A DNA stretch of 64,000 bases. It comes from Spirometra erinaceieuropaei. Taxonomy: Eukaryota; Platyhelminthes; Cestoda; Diphyllobothriidea; Diphyllobothriidae. Every line of letters begins with the position of its first letter. Positions within the stretch are counted from its first letter, which is position 1. The position numbers and the translations under genes were made by a program. This document shows, in pieces, positions 11,619-24,013 of the stretch. The stretch is taken from assembly GCA_902702965.1 (NCBI GenBank), contig CACRXP010000669.1, forward strand, positions 37,208-101,207. The letters are read 5' to 3'. Below the pieces are notes generated by a model. That model had not been told where the DNA came from, made no database searches, and worked only from the letters and a program-made list of their open reading frames with translations.

Positions 11619-13299
11619 GATAAACTAGTTCCTTGAACTTGCATTTTCGATTGTATTGGTAAGATGTAAATGTTCGAAGCAAGCAAAGGTTTCTTGATGA
11701 CGTGTCGCACACCTTAGCCTTTTTCCCAGATTTGACAAACAACGCACGTTTAGGGGTAGAATCGATTTTTGGAGGACCCAATTAAGTAGAATGGTCTGAA
11801 CCTGGCAGCAGAACTCTATTTTTAACACAAAATATGTGGAGTGCTGGGTTTAAATGTGACCACAAGGGGAGATGATGTAGGGGACGTATGTTTACTTGGT
11901 TAAAATCGCCGCATAAGAGAAAAAGATGCTAACACGAACAATTAGTAAGTTTTTGTGAAAGAAAGTACAAAACCACGGACGTTGATCCATACGGATTTAG
12001 AGCATCTGAAACCCCTCGAATATATTGAAACGCACACTTTTCTCACATTTAAGGACAATTGGCTTGCTAAAACTGCTCGGACAAATTGTCTGCGCAAGAG
12101 AATAGCATTTACAGAAAGAGGTTGGACGAGGGAGAAAAATATGCAAAGTTTAAGGCGTCAGAAAATTCTCATATCGGTTTCTGTCATGAAGTTTTGTGAG
12201 TTAGATCACTTACTGTGCCACTACGCATAGGCCAGCGGAAGTCCTAAATTATTTAGTATTTTAACTACCCTAACTACTCCTCTCCTCTTTCACACAGATA
12301 ACGCGATATTCTAGTAAATCAGCATCAAAAATGAAACATGTGTTTATATTTTCTAAAATTCACCCTGACACTTCATCACAACGCTGGTTGCACATGGAGT
12401 ACAGTTCACTTAGGCGATTGCAGTCCGTATGCTAATGTTCAACAATTTACTCTGTGCCAGTCGTGGCTTAAATATTGTCGAAAATAATATTTTTCCTTAA
12501 CGGGCATTTTTGGCAGATTTGAATAGTTCTTCTGACACGCATCTTTAAAACTCATCGCCTTCGATGGAATTTGAACCCACAACAGCATGGGCAAGATCTA
12601 GGCATTCTTATTCAGCGAAAGAGGAGGAGATTGCTTTTCGCGGTCGCGAATTTAAAATGTCAAAAAAACTAACTGGCATAAGTAAAAAGATGCCTTACGG
12701 CACAGGCGGGAATGCGGGTTGGGCGTGGCGACGGCGCAGAGGAGAGCATGCTTTAGCATTTAAACTTTGGGCTTTAAGAGAAATGAATGAGGGTCATTAT
12801 TGCTAATCACTCGCCGTCGGCCAAGTGGTAGCAGACCCATGGGAATGGACAACTGGTTGTTACGTGACAGAAGACAAAAAATAACCCAGGACACTCGTCT
12901 CGGGAATTTGGGCAGCTTAAAGTAAAAAAACGTTGTTGTGAAACCTAGTAGTGTGCGTTCTGATGACCGGTCAAAGTATGCGTCTTTAATTCGAAGGAGA
13001 CCCCTAGCCCTAAATTGAATAAAAAGCTCCTACAACGGGCTACTTGGGGAACTCCAAGCAGTCCACTTATGAGCCAAGTAACCCACAGTTGTGTCTCGTC
13101 GACCGGACGTGGGAGAAGTTAATGTTCTTTCCTCTGCAAAGTGTGTTGCTTATTAACATCTAGGAGCATCCTTCATTTATGTAGACCAATATGATAAAAT
13201 TTATCTTCGGAGTTTAACATTATTTATTGCTGAACCCGAAATGTCATTTGTCAATATCTTCTGTTGAAATTCTTGGGTAAATATAAGGTGTAGGACCCC
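11619..13299. other. Intergenic DNA with a possible tRNA-like box
   Basis: Mostly featureless. Unrecognised plus-strand frames lie at 11955-12230 (91 codons) and 12564-12806 (80 codons). At about 12815 the plus strand reads 'cggccaagtggtag', like a tRNA A box, and the minus strand near 12570 reads 'gggttcaaattcc', like a B box. They are on opposite strands, so they do not form one tRNA gene; remnants of SINE heads are possible. Confidence 0.35.
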
Positions 13300-13667
13300 C
13301 AAGTAGATGACGTTTACGAACATATACCCTAAGATTTAGTATGACTGTAAACGTCACTTACTATTCACCGTTCTCGTTGTTTGAAATTTCGTTCCCTCCC
13401 TAACTTAGTGTAAAATGCCAGAGACGCCCTATTCGGAGTGCATTCGTTTTTGAAAATTGCGCTTTGATTATTTTTAATTATCGTGCTCACTTCTACTTGA
13501 CAAATAACAGCCTACGATTAAACTTTCGACAAAAATTTATTATGCGCCTCCCTGCTCTCTGTCCTGTGTGCTGTCCAACCCGTAAAACCCCCCTGCTGCC
13601 ATTCAACGTATAATACGGTCCACAGACTAGCTCAAGTCAGTTGGGGGTCTTACACCCTATGGCTTCC
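13300..13667 (+). repeat. Dispersed repeat, copy 2 (partner at 4388-4765)
   Basis: Direct-orientation partner of 4388-4765, with matching blocks such as 'gtcacttactattcaccgt', 'cgtgctcacttctacttga', 'gtcctgtgtgctgtccaacc' and 'gtaaaacccc'. The open frame of the other copy is broken here, which argues that neither encodes a protein. Confidence 0.7.
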
Positions 13668-14004
13668 CATTTTAAAGCAGATGAGTTTTATGTTTGATGT
13701 CATTATGTAATGGACCACCTTATCCTTACAGTGGCAAATGTTCATTTTGGAAGATTTTAACTTTGCCTGCGTCGAAAGCTTAATAACCGATGGCTTTAGA
13801 GTCCAAACAACCCACTGCTACATCGGCAGCGGGAATCTTTGGAATTTCAAAAATCCGCAAACGGGACGGTGGAGAATGTGGTTAACCTAATTGGCCTTCA
13901 TCCGGCCAATCCTGTTTGCATCCATCAACTGGAGCCAAAAATACATACACCCATGCGCACGATACAGACGATCCATTAACTGGGTGGATCAGATTAATCA
14001 CAAG

Positions 14005-14998
14005 TACGGTGTGTGATCCATCTCACAAGATCCTGGCCGAAATTATGAAATGCCTTTTCGATTAGGAAGGATTACCTAAGTGGGGTTGAAATACAGATTA
14101 TCATGTGGCATAATCCTATAGTATTTCGGACTTGGCGGGATGTCGGCTTTAGAATGCACTTCTATTTGACCTCCTGCAGTATCAACACTCGGTAAAAAAT
14201 GACTACTTATGAAGCATGCATTTTTCATATTAAATTTCGATGGTCTTATAAATGCAACTATATGTTATAAAAAACATGCACACAAATATACTTTATCTTA
14301 CCGCTTAGGCAGAATATTACGTTTACTTCACATTTTATACCCAAAGAAAGAGTGTCTTTAGGTTTTAACCAAGTTCCTTGGTCCCCAAATAATGTTTAGC
14401 CTGATCATCCATTGCAACATAGTTGAGCGATTTTAGTTTAATAGATGCCTGCCTTCCGCGTGAGAAAAATCGTATATGCCCTTAAGAAGATATCATTAAG
14501 TGTTCACAGAATTATCCAATGAATGCAGACTTTGTTGTGCATTTCATGAGAAGCACTGATAAACGGATAGGCACGAGGCTGTATGAATGGACATTCCACG
14601 GTGGTTTTAAAAATTCTCATGATTAAAAACTTATTAAAGCCTAAACATAACTTTCCTTCGGGTATAAAGTGCTAAGTAAACGTAATGTTCTACCTAAGGC
14701 GTCAGAAAACGCATATTTGTGTGCATGTTTTCTATAACATATATTTGAATTTTTCAAAACCATTGAACATCAATGTAAAAAATGCATGCCACATAAGTTG
14801 TCGTTTTGTAGTGAGTGCGGATGTTGCAGGAGGTCAGGAATAAATTCATTCAAAAGCTGACATCTCTCCAAGTCCGAAATATTATAGGATTATGCCGCAA
14901 GGTAATCAGTGTTACAACCATGCCTAAGTAATCCTTCCTAATCGAAAACGTATTTCATAATTTAGGCCAGCATCTCATGAGATCGGTCATCCACTGTA
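14005..14998 (+). mobile_element. Fold-back (MITE-like) element, subfamily A, complete
   Basis: The left tip (TACGGTGTGTGATCCATCTC, 14005-14024) is the diverged inverse of the right tip (GATCGGTCATCCACTGTA, ending 14998). Inside, 'ttcgattaggaaggattacc' near 14060 is mirrored near 14935. The mid-arm 'aaaatgactacttatgaagc' near 14195 is mirrored near 14800. Length is 994 bp. TA flanks both tips, as expected for a TA-targeting family. No transposase. Confidence 0.85.
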
Positions 14999-17479
14999 CT
15001 TAATCGGACAAACGTTTATGAATATATTCCCACCTGCCAACTTCAATAAAATATAGTGAGGAATCGTACGATCTATCCTCATAAGGGAGAATGACTGATG
15101 TTACCTGATTGCGTACATCAATCACTTTCGATTAAGAAAGCGAACAACTTGCGTGCATACTGTGATTGCTGTCTTTTAACCTTTGCGTGTATTGCCAGTA
15201 GACGTCGCGGAATGTCAACTCCCATCGCCAGTGAATGGCTGTGTTGTCCGCAGTGCCTTTTATCGAGGTGATTCCTTTACGCAATGAAGGCCACCCCAGT
15301 AAGACCGGCTGTCCGATTTTGTTAGGGAATTAGCTTCACCCCACAAAGCCCTTATCAAAATGACGAAATGCTGGTTCCTACAACGACGCGGGATTCGCTT
15401 TTTTACCAGAGATTTTTTGAACAGTGTAGCAGCATGTCGACTTAGCTTAAATCAAAGTTTATAACAACATGCTGTCTGCTACATGATTGGTGGGATTTAA
15501 TGATGTAACGTTTCTTAATGAAGAAGTGGGTTAGAACCAATTTTTACACAATTCAAACATATTTTGATCAGGCCCGCGGTAGGCAGTCGAAAACTTCACG
15601 ACGGCAAAAATTCAAAACGTAGTCACTGTAAAATGCGAAATCCGTCAAGTCCGATTAGATTGGCCAGTTGGCAGTGCCCTAAGGCGGTTGTTAGTGTTGA
15701 CATATGCAATGATTTACCGTTCTGACAAGAAAGGTACTAGCTAAAAGCCTACGTACCTGTACCTGTGTTGTTAGTACTGTAAAGTATTGCACAATTCTAT
15801 ACTACTGGCTGTCTGTTGGCGGCTTGTGAATATGATTTGTTTATTACGCAGTAGCTGATAGATGTAAGCTCAAAAATTCATAGCAAGCTTTGTACCGTGC
15901 CTGAAAAGGTCTGTTTCGAAAGATATACTCGAAGTTCGCGAGTTAGTTTCCGCGGAAATAAAAAAGGGCAGGTTTTAAGTGTTCCATATGGTCAGCCGAT
16001 ATTTTAACCCCTTCAATAATCTGCAACGTTCAGTCGATTGCGTATATCGGGTAGTGTCGACCACGCGCGGAATGCCAGAACGAATCTCTACTGTATAGCC
16101 TCTTCTAAATCTCAAAGTTACTGTTATGGTTTGCAGATAAGCCTAACCACCTCACCTTAAGAAAAAATACGGCGGAAATGACAGAGACCATCCATTCAGA
16201 AAATTTTTGCCGTTAGGCGGATTTAAGGCAGACGATTTAGGCCGAACGCACTCCGAATGGGGTTATGTAAAGACGTCCTCTGAATTTAAATTGTAAATTT
16301 AAATATCGAAGAACTTGAGAACCATTTGAATCGGGTCAAACTCTACGGCACCCCATCAAGGATTACACTTCACGGACTGATTAGGACAAGAGGTTCACAA
16401 ATGGCCATTTCAGTGTTCCCGTCTTTGTCGACAAATACAGCTTGATTGTTAATTATAGCCGAATTGCGACCACTCGCGCATGACCCCAGATCCGAAAGTT
16501 TCAGGACACAACGGATGTGCGCATTATTTGCCGTCCTGCACGACATCCCGCCGTTACTTTGAGTTCTCCCGATGCCAGTCAGCAGGATGCACGCCGTAGA
16601 TCAAGTGGAAGAGCACACAAGCATTGACTAGGACCCAGACTTCCGGTCCCGGGGCTGAGGCAAGACTGGACACAGATATCTCCTTGTGGGAAATATATCA
16701 TAATGGTCGTGAGGCGGCATATTTTTTACGGCAACCGATTGACACAGTGTGCAGGAAAAAAAACAAGTAGGACTTTTAAGGGCAGACTGCGAAACAAAGA
16801 GTACTTGCACAGCCAACCAGCGTTTTGATTGAAAGCGGCTAACACTAAAGGCGAAGATGGTTGTTACCACGCAGAGACACATTACTCCAAGTGCACGTAT
16901 GCTTGACTCCACCTTAGACAAGCGACCTCTGACGCAAATAATTATTCCCTTTTAACTGACTGCTTTTACCATTGACCAAGGTAACAATTTAGACGTGTTT
17001 AAAGTTGTTTTACCGAATACCAGTTCTATAAACTCGTTTTCCACATCGGAGCATGTAGTGTCATTTGCTTGTACGGACATGCCATGCAGCGAAACTCGAT
17101 TTAGTTTTGCCAACTTTAGAACTCGCGGTAGAAGTCCCTTTAGAGCGGGAAGAGTCACAATCGCAGTTGGAACAGCTAGTGGTCGAAGTGCATGCCTCCC
17201 ACGGTAAAGGGTTTCGTTAAAAAAGACCGTCCAACATACTAAAATAAGATTTCTAATAAGAGGGACTAGAACAGAAACGCGAATTCACAACACTACACAA
17301 TACAGCACGCATATCATTGGCTTGTTGGCAATGTCTCCAATAGGCGCCTTCGAAAGTGTAAGAAATAAAAGATTTATTTGCGATTTATCGAATGCAAATA
17401 GTCACTGTCTTTAACGTAGATGTCCACACACATTAAATGCTAGCCGAATTTATAAAATTTGCTTTCAGTTAGAATCGAT
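14999..17479. other. Long intergenic stretch, nothing recognised
   Basis: About 2.5 kb with no identifiable repeat or gene. The longest frame is on the minus strand, 16952 up to about 17284 (roughly 111 codons between stops). It contains short hydrophobic and basic runs but no conserved motif, and a plus frame at 16995-17207 overlaps it. A frame of this length is expected by chance in 64 kb. Confidence 0.4.
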
Positions 17480-18375
17480 AAGTTAAGTGTAACTGTAATG
17501 ATTGTTCATAATTCACAGATATTTCAGGCATGCCAGAATGCTGACTTTTAGATGAGGGTCTTTTCAGGCCCTGAAACCATGGCATCCCATAAAAAGTAGC
17601 TGCTAATGTACTACAAATATTTCGCCTTAGTTTTTAATGGCCTCATAAATTTAAATGTATTTTAGGTAAGACATGCTTAAAATATTGTTTCTTGTACTCA
17701 TTGAGCAGCGAGCCAGGTGTTTTTTTTAAATTTTTTGATTAAAGATAGAATGTGTATTTTGTTTTCAAAAGTGTCTTAGTATGCAATTCTTCAAGGCCTT
17801 AAAGCTTTTAATTATAAATCGTCGTATTTCAACATTTACAAGGGTTGATTGCAAAGTATACAATATGATCAAAATTCACAATAAAATGTATTAACTTTAT
17901 ACTTATTTTCCTCAAAACTCGGAGAAGTAAATGACCATCCTTTAACAAAAATTCTGATGTTTGTGAACTTTTAACTCTAAATGCAATTTACAACTGCAGA
18001 CTCAGTTTAAAACTATTCGGGACTGGAAGTGATTTGCATAACTAAAAGGTACTTTTAAACGTTAACTTTAACGAGACCACCATTTGCAGTTATTTTAAGA
18101 TAGAATTATTTTATGTATCTTCTCAAAAAGCATACTTTAATTCATTATAGCCTCAAAAAGTTGAAATAATCATATTACTTACGCAGTCATTTATTGCAGA
18201 TTGTACCCCTGTAAGCGACCGAAAACTAAGCTAGTTCGAAACCCACCATCTTGGCGTAACTGATGTCCTCGCAAAATGTGCTACACGATAGAAATTATTA
18301 CAAACCTATCTTGGTAAATTTCCGCAAATGGGAACACACTCACGTTTTACGGTTAACATTTTCTGAGATGGAAAG
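17480..18375 (+). mobile_element. Highly diverged fold-back element
   Basis: Faint resemblance to the family in order: 'tgccagaatgctgacttttag' (right-hand part), a mid-arm-like 'cataaatttaaatgtatttt' near 17644 and an end-like 'acattttctgagatgg' near 18356. Tips are not recognisable. It probably represents an older wave; borders are approximate. Confidence 0.35.
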
Positions 18376-19547
18376 TCAATTGAAGCTGTGTAAGATCTAC
18401 ACATTTTCATTAAATTAGAAGTTGACTTAGGATTTGTATCGATGAAAACACATTCAAATTAAGGGAGACAAGAATTCAAAGTTATACTTGCAATCAACAT
18501 AGTCTTTGCCACACGCTGACTTGTCAAAGGAGCAACCCAGCATTTCTTATTATATCTGCTTAAATTAGAAATAAGGGGATACTCTACTATGACCGCATCA
18601 ATGAATCTTCGAACTCGTGAGCAATGGATATTTGCGACAGCCGCAAAAAGGTATGGGGCAATGTAATCGGCAAGTTTGGCCATAAAGATTTTGCTTACGG
18701 AAGAGGCCTGGAGTCAGTCTGGTTTTCAAAAAATAACCAATAACTTACGCTAAACAGGTAATAAATGAATAAGAAGAACGTTACTGCACTAGCTGTTGTA
18801 TCCGCACAAACAAAGCTTGACGCTTAGAAGGTGTCGTTTAGTGTTGCTGTAGTCATCACAATTCACTTACTATCGTGCCAAATGACAAACGCTGTCCAAC
18901 TTCAGCTAGATCGATATATTTAAGCGGGATTTGGGCAGCTGATAAGCTGTGACTGAGATAACGCCCTCTCTGTAAGCCTAGTTGGGTCGAGAATATTTCT
19001 TAATTATTTATGGTCGTTTTTTGAAGAGGGCATGCGTGTAACCGCGCGCAAAACCACCCCTTGGCCTTACCTACCGCAGTGCTTCCACTGACGCCACCCG
19101 TTTGCGGGACAAACGGATGTACCGTACGGCATCCCCGTTGCTGGATGGCTCTCATAACAACTGAGGGAATTTAGGTTCTCCTCTGAGCTATGGACAATGG
19201 TAAGTGAGTCAGAAAGACCTATTTCATCTGCGGCCTGGATGGGATGCTTTCGGTAAGGCGGGACATTGGCGATTTTGCGGCAATCTGGGGTAGTCGGGCA
19301 AGGGGAGGCGAAAAGCAGGACATTTTTCTGAAATACTGATGCTGGTCATAGAAACCGAGCGACCTAGCTGCAGAAGAAAAGGTTATCGCCTCGCGAATGA
19401 CCAACCGACTAGAGCATTGTCGTCTTCCCTGCACAGGCAGCACTGCTGTAGCACGCGAGAATGTAAATAGAAATTCGGATAATTTCTCGTTATCAGGCAA
19501 TTATTGTCCTTTCATTGTTTGGAAAATTTGCAATTCCTTCACTATTG
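18376..19547. other. Intergenic DNA, nothing recognised
   Basis: Short unrelated frames only (18459-18683 minus; 19219-19500 minus, 93 codons). The 19.2-19.5 kb part is GC-richer than its flanks, but no domain or second copy was recognised. Confidence 0.35.
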
Positions 19548-19680
19548 TCTTCCATAATGGTTTCATTCTTAAAAGAAGGCGAAGGAACGATCACTGGGAC
19601 AGTGATCGTTCCTTCGCCTTTTTTAAACAAGAACCTGGGATGCACATATTTTCTTCCATTCGTGGTTTCATCCTTAAACA
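19548..19680. repeat. Perfect 20-bp hairpin flanked by ~26-bp direct repeats
   Basis: AAGGCGAAGGAACGATCACT (19576-19595), a 5-base loop GGGAC, then its exact complement (19601-19620). One G-T and three A-T pairs extend the stem outward. On both sides lie related direct repeats of the form 'cttccat..tggtttcat.cttaaa' at about 19548-19573 and 19653-19678. Five short frames on both strands (between 19397 and 19800) cross this structure and are not credible genes. Possible identities are a small fold-back insertion or a structured RNA. Confidence 0.85.
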
Positions 19681-20309
19681 TCTTGCGGCAAGATAAGCGC
19701 CGAAACAATATTCCAACCCACAATGGAAGACGAATGAAAGGTTGATGTAAAGTTGGCGCTTACGGTAGAGTAGAACACTAAAACACGTATGAATGTGCAA
19801 GATGGTGAGCCCTTGATATTATCATTATTATTCAAAGTTCTTCTACTATTACTAATTACGGTCAATTAGTTGCCCCTAGGTTAATGAAAGCAGATTAATT
19901 TTTAATGAACCGTGTCAGAAGGTTGAACAAACAGTTATGGTGGAGTTGGGACGATAGAGTTAGTGTGACTGCACTATGTACGACTTCGAGTAATTTCACC
20001 TTCCACCGCAAAAAACTTTCAAACACATCTGCGCTTGAATGGCTGCAACTCACTGCGACTGCTTCAAATGGACAGTAAGCGCGTACGAACCGAGTGCGCT
20101 GGTTGTCTCTATTACTATAAAGAGCTTTGGGATGACAAAGCCGTGTTTACGAGACTCAGGGTAGACTACAGAGTCAACCGCAGCCCATTATCTGACTGAA
20201 GCTGACTTAGTTTGAGTACGGGTAGATTTAAACATTGATCTGACCGCCCCTACTGTGGAATAATATTGCATAGCGGATGTAATCCTGGTTGTATATTTTA
20301 TATGCCATA
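19681..20309. other. Intergenic DNA, nothing recognised
   Basis: No gene, RNA or shared repeat was recognised apart from short overlapping frames running out of the hairpin region. Confidence 0.4.
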
Positions 20310-20710
20310 TTGACAAACGTGTTGATGAACAGGTATTTCACGGTCTTAAAACTCTTATAATTAAAAACGTTTAAAACCAAAAAATACTTCCACTTAAATT
20401 CAAAATCTGAAAAGGACGTAAGTTGGTATGATGTAAGTACAAGAGAAACATTTTTGTGCGTGTTTTCTAAACGACATACTCAAATTTATAGGGATATCGA
20501 AAATCAGTGGGAAAAACTTCCTCTTCTTATGCAGTCAGTTTCTACAAAGTGTATTCTGCAGAAGATATAAAGAAGTTCATTACCGATGGCGTCCTGAAGT
20601 GGCTGAAATATTGTACCACCAAGCTTCACGACAAATAATTTTATAACCCTTCTCAAGAAGCCTTTTTGATTTAAATACACGGTTCAGAAATTGGGTTAAC
20701 ACTTCCTAAG
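20310..20710 (+). mobile_element. Fold-back element, right-arm fragment
   Basis: It matches the right half of the family: 'atttcacggtcttaaaa', 'aattaaaaacgtttaaaacc' and 'atatcgaaaatcagtggg', then a decayed right arm around 20600-20700 ('cagaaattgggttaacactt'). The terminal CTGTA is missing and the left half is absent. Confidence 0.55.
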
Positions 20711-22354
20711 GCGACATATTTACTGCGCGTTGGTCTCCGAGGAGGGGATAAACAGACTTGCGGCGAAAAAACCCGCATGTGCTCAACTGCGAACATTGAT
20801 ACTGAGAGGATCATCAAATGGCATTTCAATACAAAATGCTATTTACAAGTTCTATGACCGTCTGGACATACTGCGGTATACTTAAAGAAGCACAGTATTT
20901 GGAATTATTGGACAGCTGCAGTCTGAGGCTGTCTAGGACGCAGCATACTGTTAAAAGACGAATGTTTATGAGGACGAAATTATATAAACGCTAATTGTGA
21001 TTAAAAAGTATGCAAGTCACACTTACACGTTGATTAAATACGAATACGACATGTTCTCAGGCAGTTGCTAACGACAACTGTTTTTTTATTTAAGTTACTA
21101 AACGGATCCCTCATCAACCTTTCAATTCATTTCCTCTTATTCTTTTATTTGAGGAAATCTGAAAATACCTGTTAAAGCCATGCCAGTAAGCGCGTAATAT
21201 TCTGTTTTATTTGATATCTTTGGAGAAAATCAAATTTTAATGCAAAAGCATTTTAGGATTACGCTTCATGACAGACTAGCAAAATAATATGTTTGAATAA
21301 AACAATAGAAAATTGTCTTTTAATATTCCAGCGACCCAGACCCCAGCTTTCTGATTGACAAGGCTGAAAATATGCATGAGTCATGAAGCGCATTGGCAAG
21401 TTGTTTAGCTTTGTCGGTCACTACGGCCGCGCCCACATCCAGTCGTCCGAACAGTCGTCCTGCCATCAGGGCAAAATGAGCAGAGGGCGGAGAAAGTGTG
21501 ATAGATGCGGCGCAAGTACCCCTCCCTATAAACCGAGGCCGATCCGCCCTGTGAGAAATGCAGCCGACGTCGCCGTTTGTGACGATCAAACTCTCATGTA
21601 TAATTCCCTCTTATTTCTAATGGTTAAAAGTAGGCTTTAAAGAGAACGCCTCTTAATTGCCACTCATTTTTTTCATATTCAAGGGGCACGCAGTCCGTGC
21701 TAACTTAGATGCTTAAGTGCTTGTTTTCGCAGTGTAACAAGCAAGAAGTATGAGTAGACAAGGAACAGCAAAATGACATTGTGTAACTTTCCTGAATATT
21801 CAGATGTGGAAAGCGCGCAGCCTTGGTAGAATTCAAATAGGAAGGAAGCGGGTTTAGTGCAGCCAGTACACAAAAAGCGTGTGTTTGAAAGCCCTAAACT
21901 GAATTATTTACAAGGACAAATCAATAGAGGTTGGTTGTGTAGCCCGACTGGACTTTGTTCATATATTACTCATCGCTACATTTGTTTTGCCAAGCCTTAG
22001 TTTATTAGTCAATAACTGCGGCGAAATTCCCTGCCGAAAAACCTTCTGACGGACCCCAGTGCTGCATCAGAAATGGTGGATTCCGTACATGGCAAAAGGT
22101 TCGGCATTTAAGTGGACGCAAACTTGGTTAAGCTCATAGTTCTCCGTTGATGCCGTGTAGCTCGTATGGTCAGACTGTTTGACTATGCTCTAACAAAGCC
22201 TTCTATCTCACGGGCTCAATTAACAGCCAGGCAGTCAAGTTCCCCCCAGTTTGGCACTCGGCTAAGTTATAAGATTTACCCAAACGCCATTTGCGGTCGC
22301 TCACCAGTTATATCTAGATCACAATCAATGTCACCTGCGATCACAAACTCATAG
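20711..22354. other. Intergenic DNA with a small GC-rich island
   Basis: 21340-21600 is GC-richer than its flanks and open on both strands (plus 21383-21640, 85 codons; minus 21320-21589, 89 codons). A pyrimidine tract ending in 'attccag' at 21331 resembles a splice acceptor. However, the plus frame it would open hits a stop at 21377, so no exon is called. The rest shows nothing recognisable. Confidence 0.3.
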
Positions 22355-23139
22355 TAGTATGCATTTGCCACATTGGTTTTCGATGATCTTATAAATTCAA
22401 GTATACCTTATGTAGAACATGCACAAAATATCCTTTTTTATTCGTTTGGTAGAAAACCGTATTGTCTGTATATTTTATACCCTAAGGAAGGTTATCTTTC
22501 GGTTTTAAAAAAGGCTTCTAACTATGACATTTTAAGATCGTACGATGGCCATGCATACAGGACCGCCCATTTACGTTTGCGAATATTCTTCATAAAATGT
22601 GCAACACAGTCCGGACCTGTTGCAAAATTTTATGAACTCTATATGGTATCTGCTAAAAAGCAAAGAGGGATATGTGATTAACCATAAGCGGAAGCCATGC
22701 ACTTTGTAGACCTGAAGTCGCTAGACGTAAATGCAATGGCAGATCACGCTTTAAGCTAATCGGAAGTTAAGAAATATTTTTTAAACCCAATTATACACTT
22801 TCTCGGATATAAAATATGAGTACAACGTGATTTTCTACCAAATAAACAAAAGAATGCATATTTTGTGCATTTTTTTCTATAAAATATATTTGAATTTAAA
22901 AGACCATCCAAAAATATTTGATAAATGCATGCTTATTAAGCAGTCATTTTGTATCGAGTGTGGTTTCCGTAATAGGTCAAGCAATTGCATCAAAAAGCCG
23001 ATATCCTGATCAGCTCGAAATGCGATAGGATACCGCTGTATGCTAATCGATGCAACAATCCCATTTAAGTAATCCTTCTTAAGTGAAAACGCATATCAGA
23101 ATATCGGCTAACATTTCATGAGATAGGTCACGCACTGTA
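22355..23139 (+). mobile_element. Fold-back element, subfamily A, left-truncated
   Basis: The copy starts abruptly inside the left arm ('tatgcatttgccacattgg', about 215 bases in from the expected tip) and continues through the centre to an intact right tip (GATAGGTCACGCACTGTA, ending 23139). The 102-codon plus frame at 22373-22681 is wholly internal and is not open in other copies. Confidence 0.75.
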
Positions 23140-23159
23140 GGGGTGAGCGTACAAAAGTT

Positions 23160-24013
23160 CAAGAGCTGGCCTATCTCTCGAAATGTTTGCCGAAATTTCA
23201 GAATGCGTCTAACCATAGTAAAGCTCGTTGAGATGGGTTTGCAATATTGATCATCCTGCAGCTCAATCTCCAGACACACCAGTCATGAACGGATATCGGT
23301 TTTGGTGGGTTCTTTTCCGGTTGTCAGTAACAACCACACATGGCAAAAATGACTACTCAGTTGCTATGAACTTTCCACTGATTTCGAATTTATATTTGAA
23401 TTTTCAAGTTTATTTTGCAAAAAACAAAATGATTCATTCTTGCATTCCGTTGGCAGAAAGTTAATTTATTCACTTTAGTGCTTGCCAAAGAGTGTGTCTT
23501 GGTCTTAGGAAACCTTTCAATTCCCGAATAACTCCACATCGACCAGTAATTGAATTTGTGATCAAGGTTTCCAAGTAAAAAGTTGCCCGCATTCCTTTTA
23601 GATAAAGATATAAATGCCTCTATGATATTAAGATGTCATATAAAACTCACAGAATGCTGCACCATTTACGAGCCATATTGCAAGAATTTCAAGCAGCACT
23701 AATAAACGGAGAGATAGAGCTTCGGACAAATGAATATTTCGCGCTGTTATAATATATTTTTACTGTAATTATATTTTTGACCCGAATTATTTCCTGTCTC
23801 CAAATTCAAAATTTAAAGATGTCGTCTGCTGCATATAAATTTAACATATTTTGCAAGCGGCCGGTAAGAACCCTACGTATAAGAATAAGTGAAATATCTT
23901 GGGAAAACGCTGCATAAAAGTCAATATTATAACCCCGCCTAATTAATCTTTTCTGATGGCAAACACGTCTAAGAATCTCAGTGAACATCTCAAAAGATAG
24001 ATCAAGTACTGCG
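23160..24013 (+). mobile_element. Diverged fold-back element
   Basis: Immediately after the previous copy a second, more decayed one begins ('ctcgaaatgtttgccgaaat' near 23177). The mid-arm 'aaaaatgactactcag' lies near 23346. It ends near 'aacatctcaaaagatag' at about 24000. The true tip sequences are lost. The two copies stand head to tail. Confidence 0.5.

Noticed and set aside
11477..11781. Poly-Glu and poly-Lys proteins on the minus strand
   Set aside because: Translation of the (CTT)n microsatellite.
12564..12840. tRNA gene from A-box-like and B-box-like sequences
   Set aside because: The two boxes are on opposite strands and about 250 bp apart.
16952..17284. ~111-codon minus-strand frame with an ALRPL-containing basic/hydrophobic run, briefly considered as a voltage-sensor-like exon
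   Set aside because: The similarity is a few residues only, there is no regular arginine spacing, and frames of this length occur by chance in 64 kb.
19397..19800. Cluster of five short proteins on both strands
   Set aside because: They mirror one another across the perfect hairpin and its flanking repeats.
21332..21640. Exon after the 'attccag' acceptor-like site
   Set aside because: The plus frame meets a stop at 21377 before the open part; the other strand is equally open.
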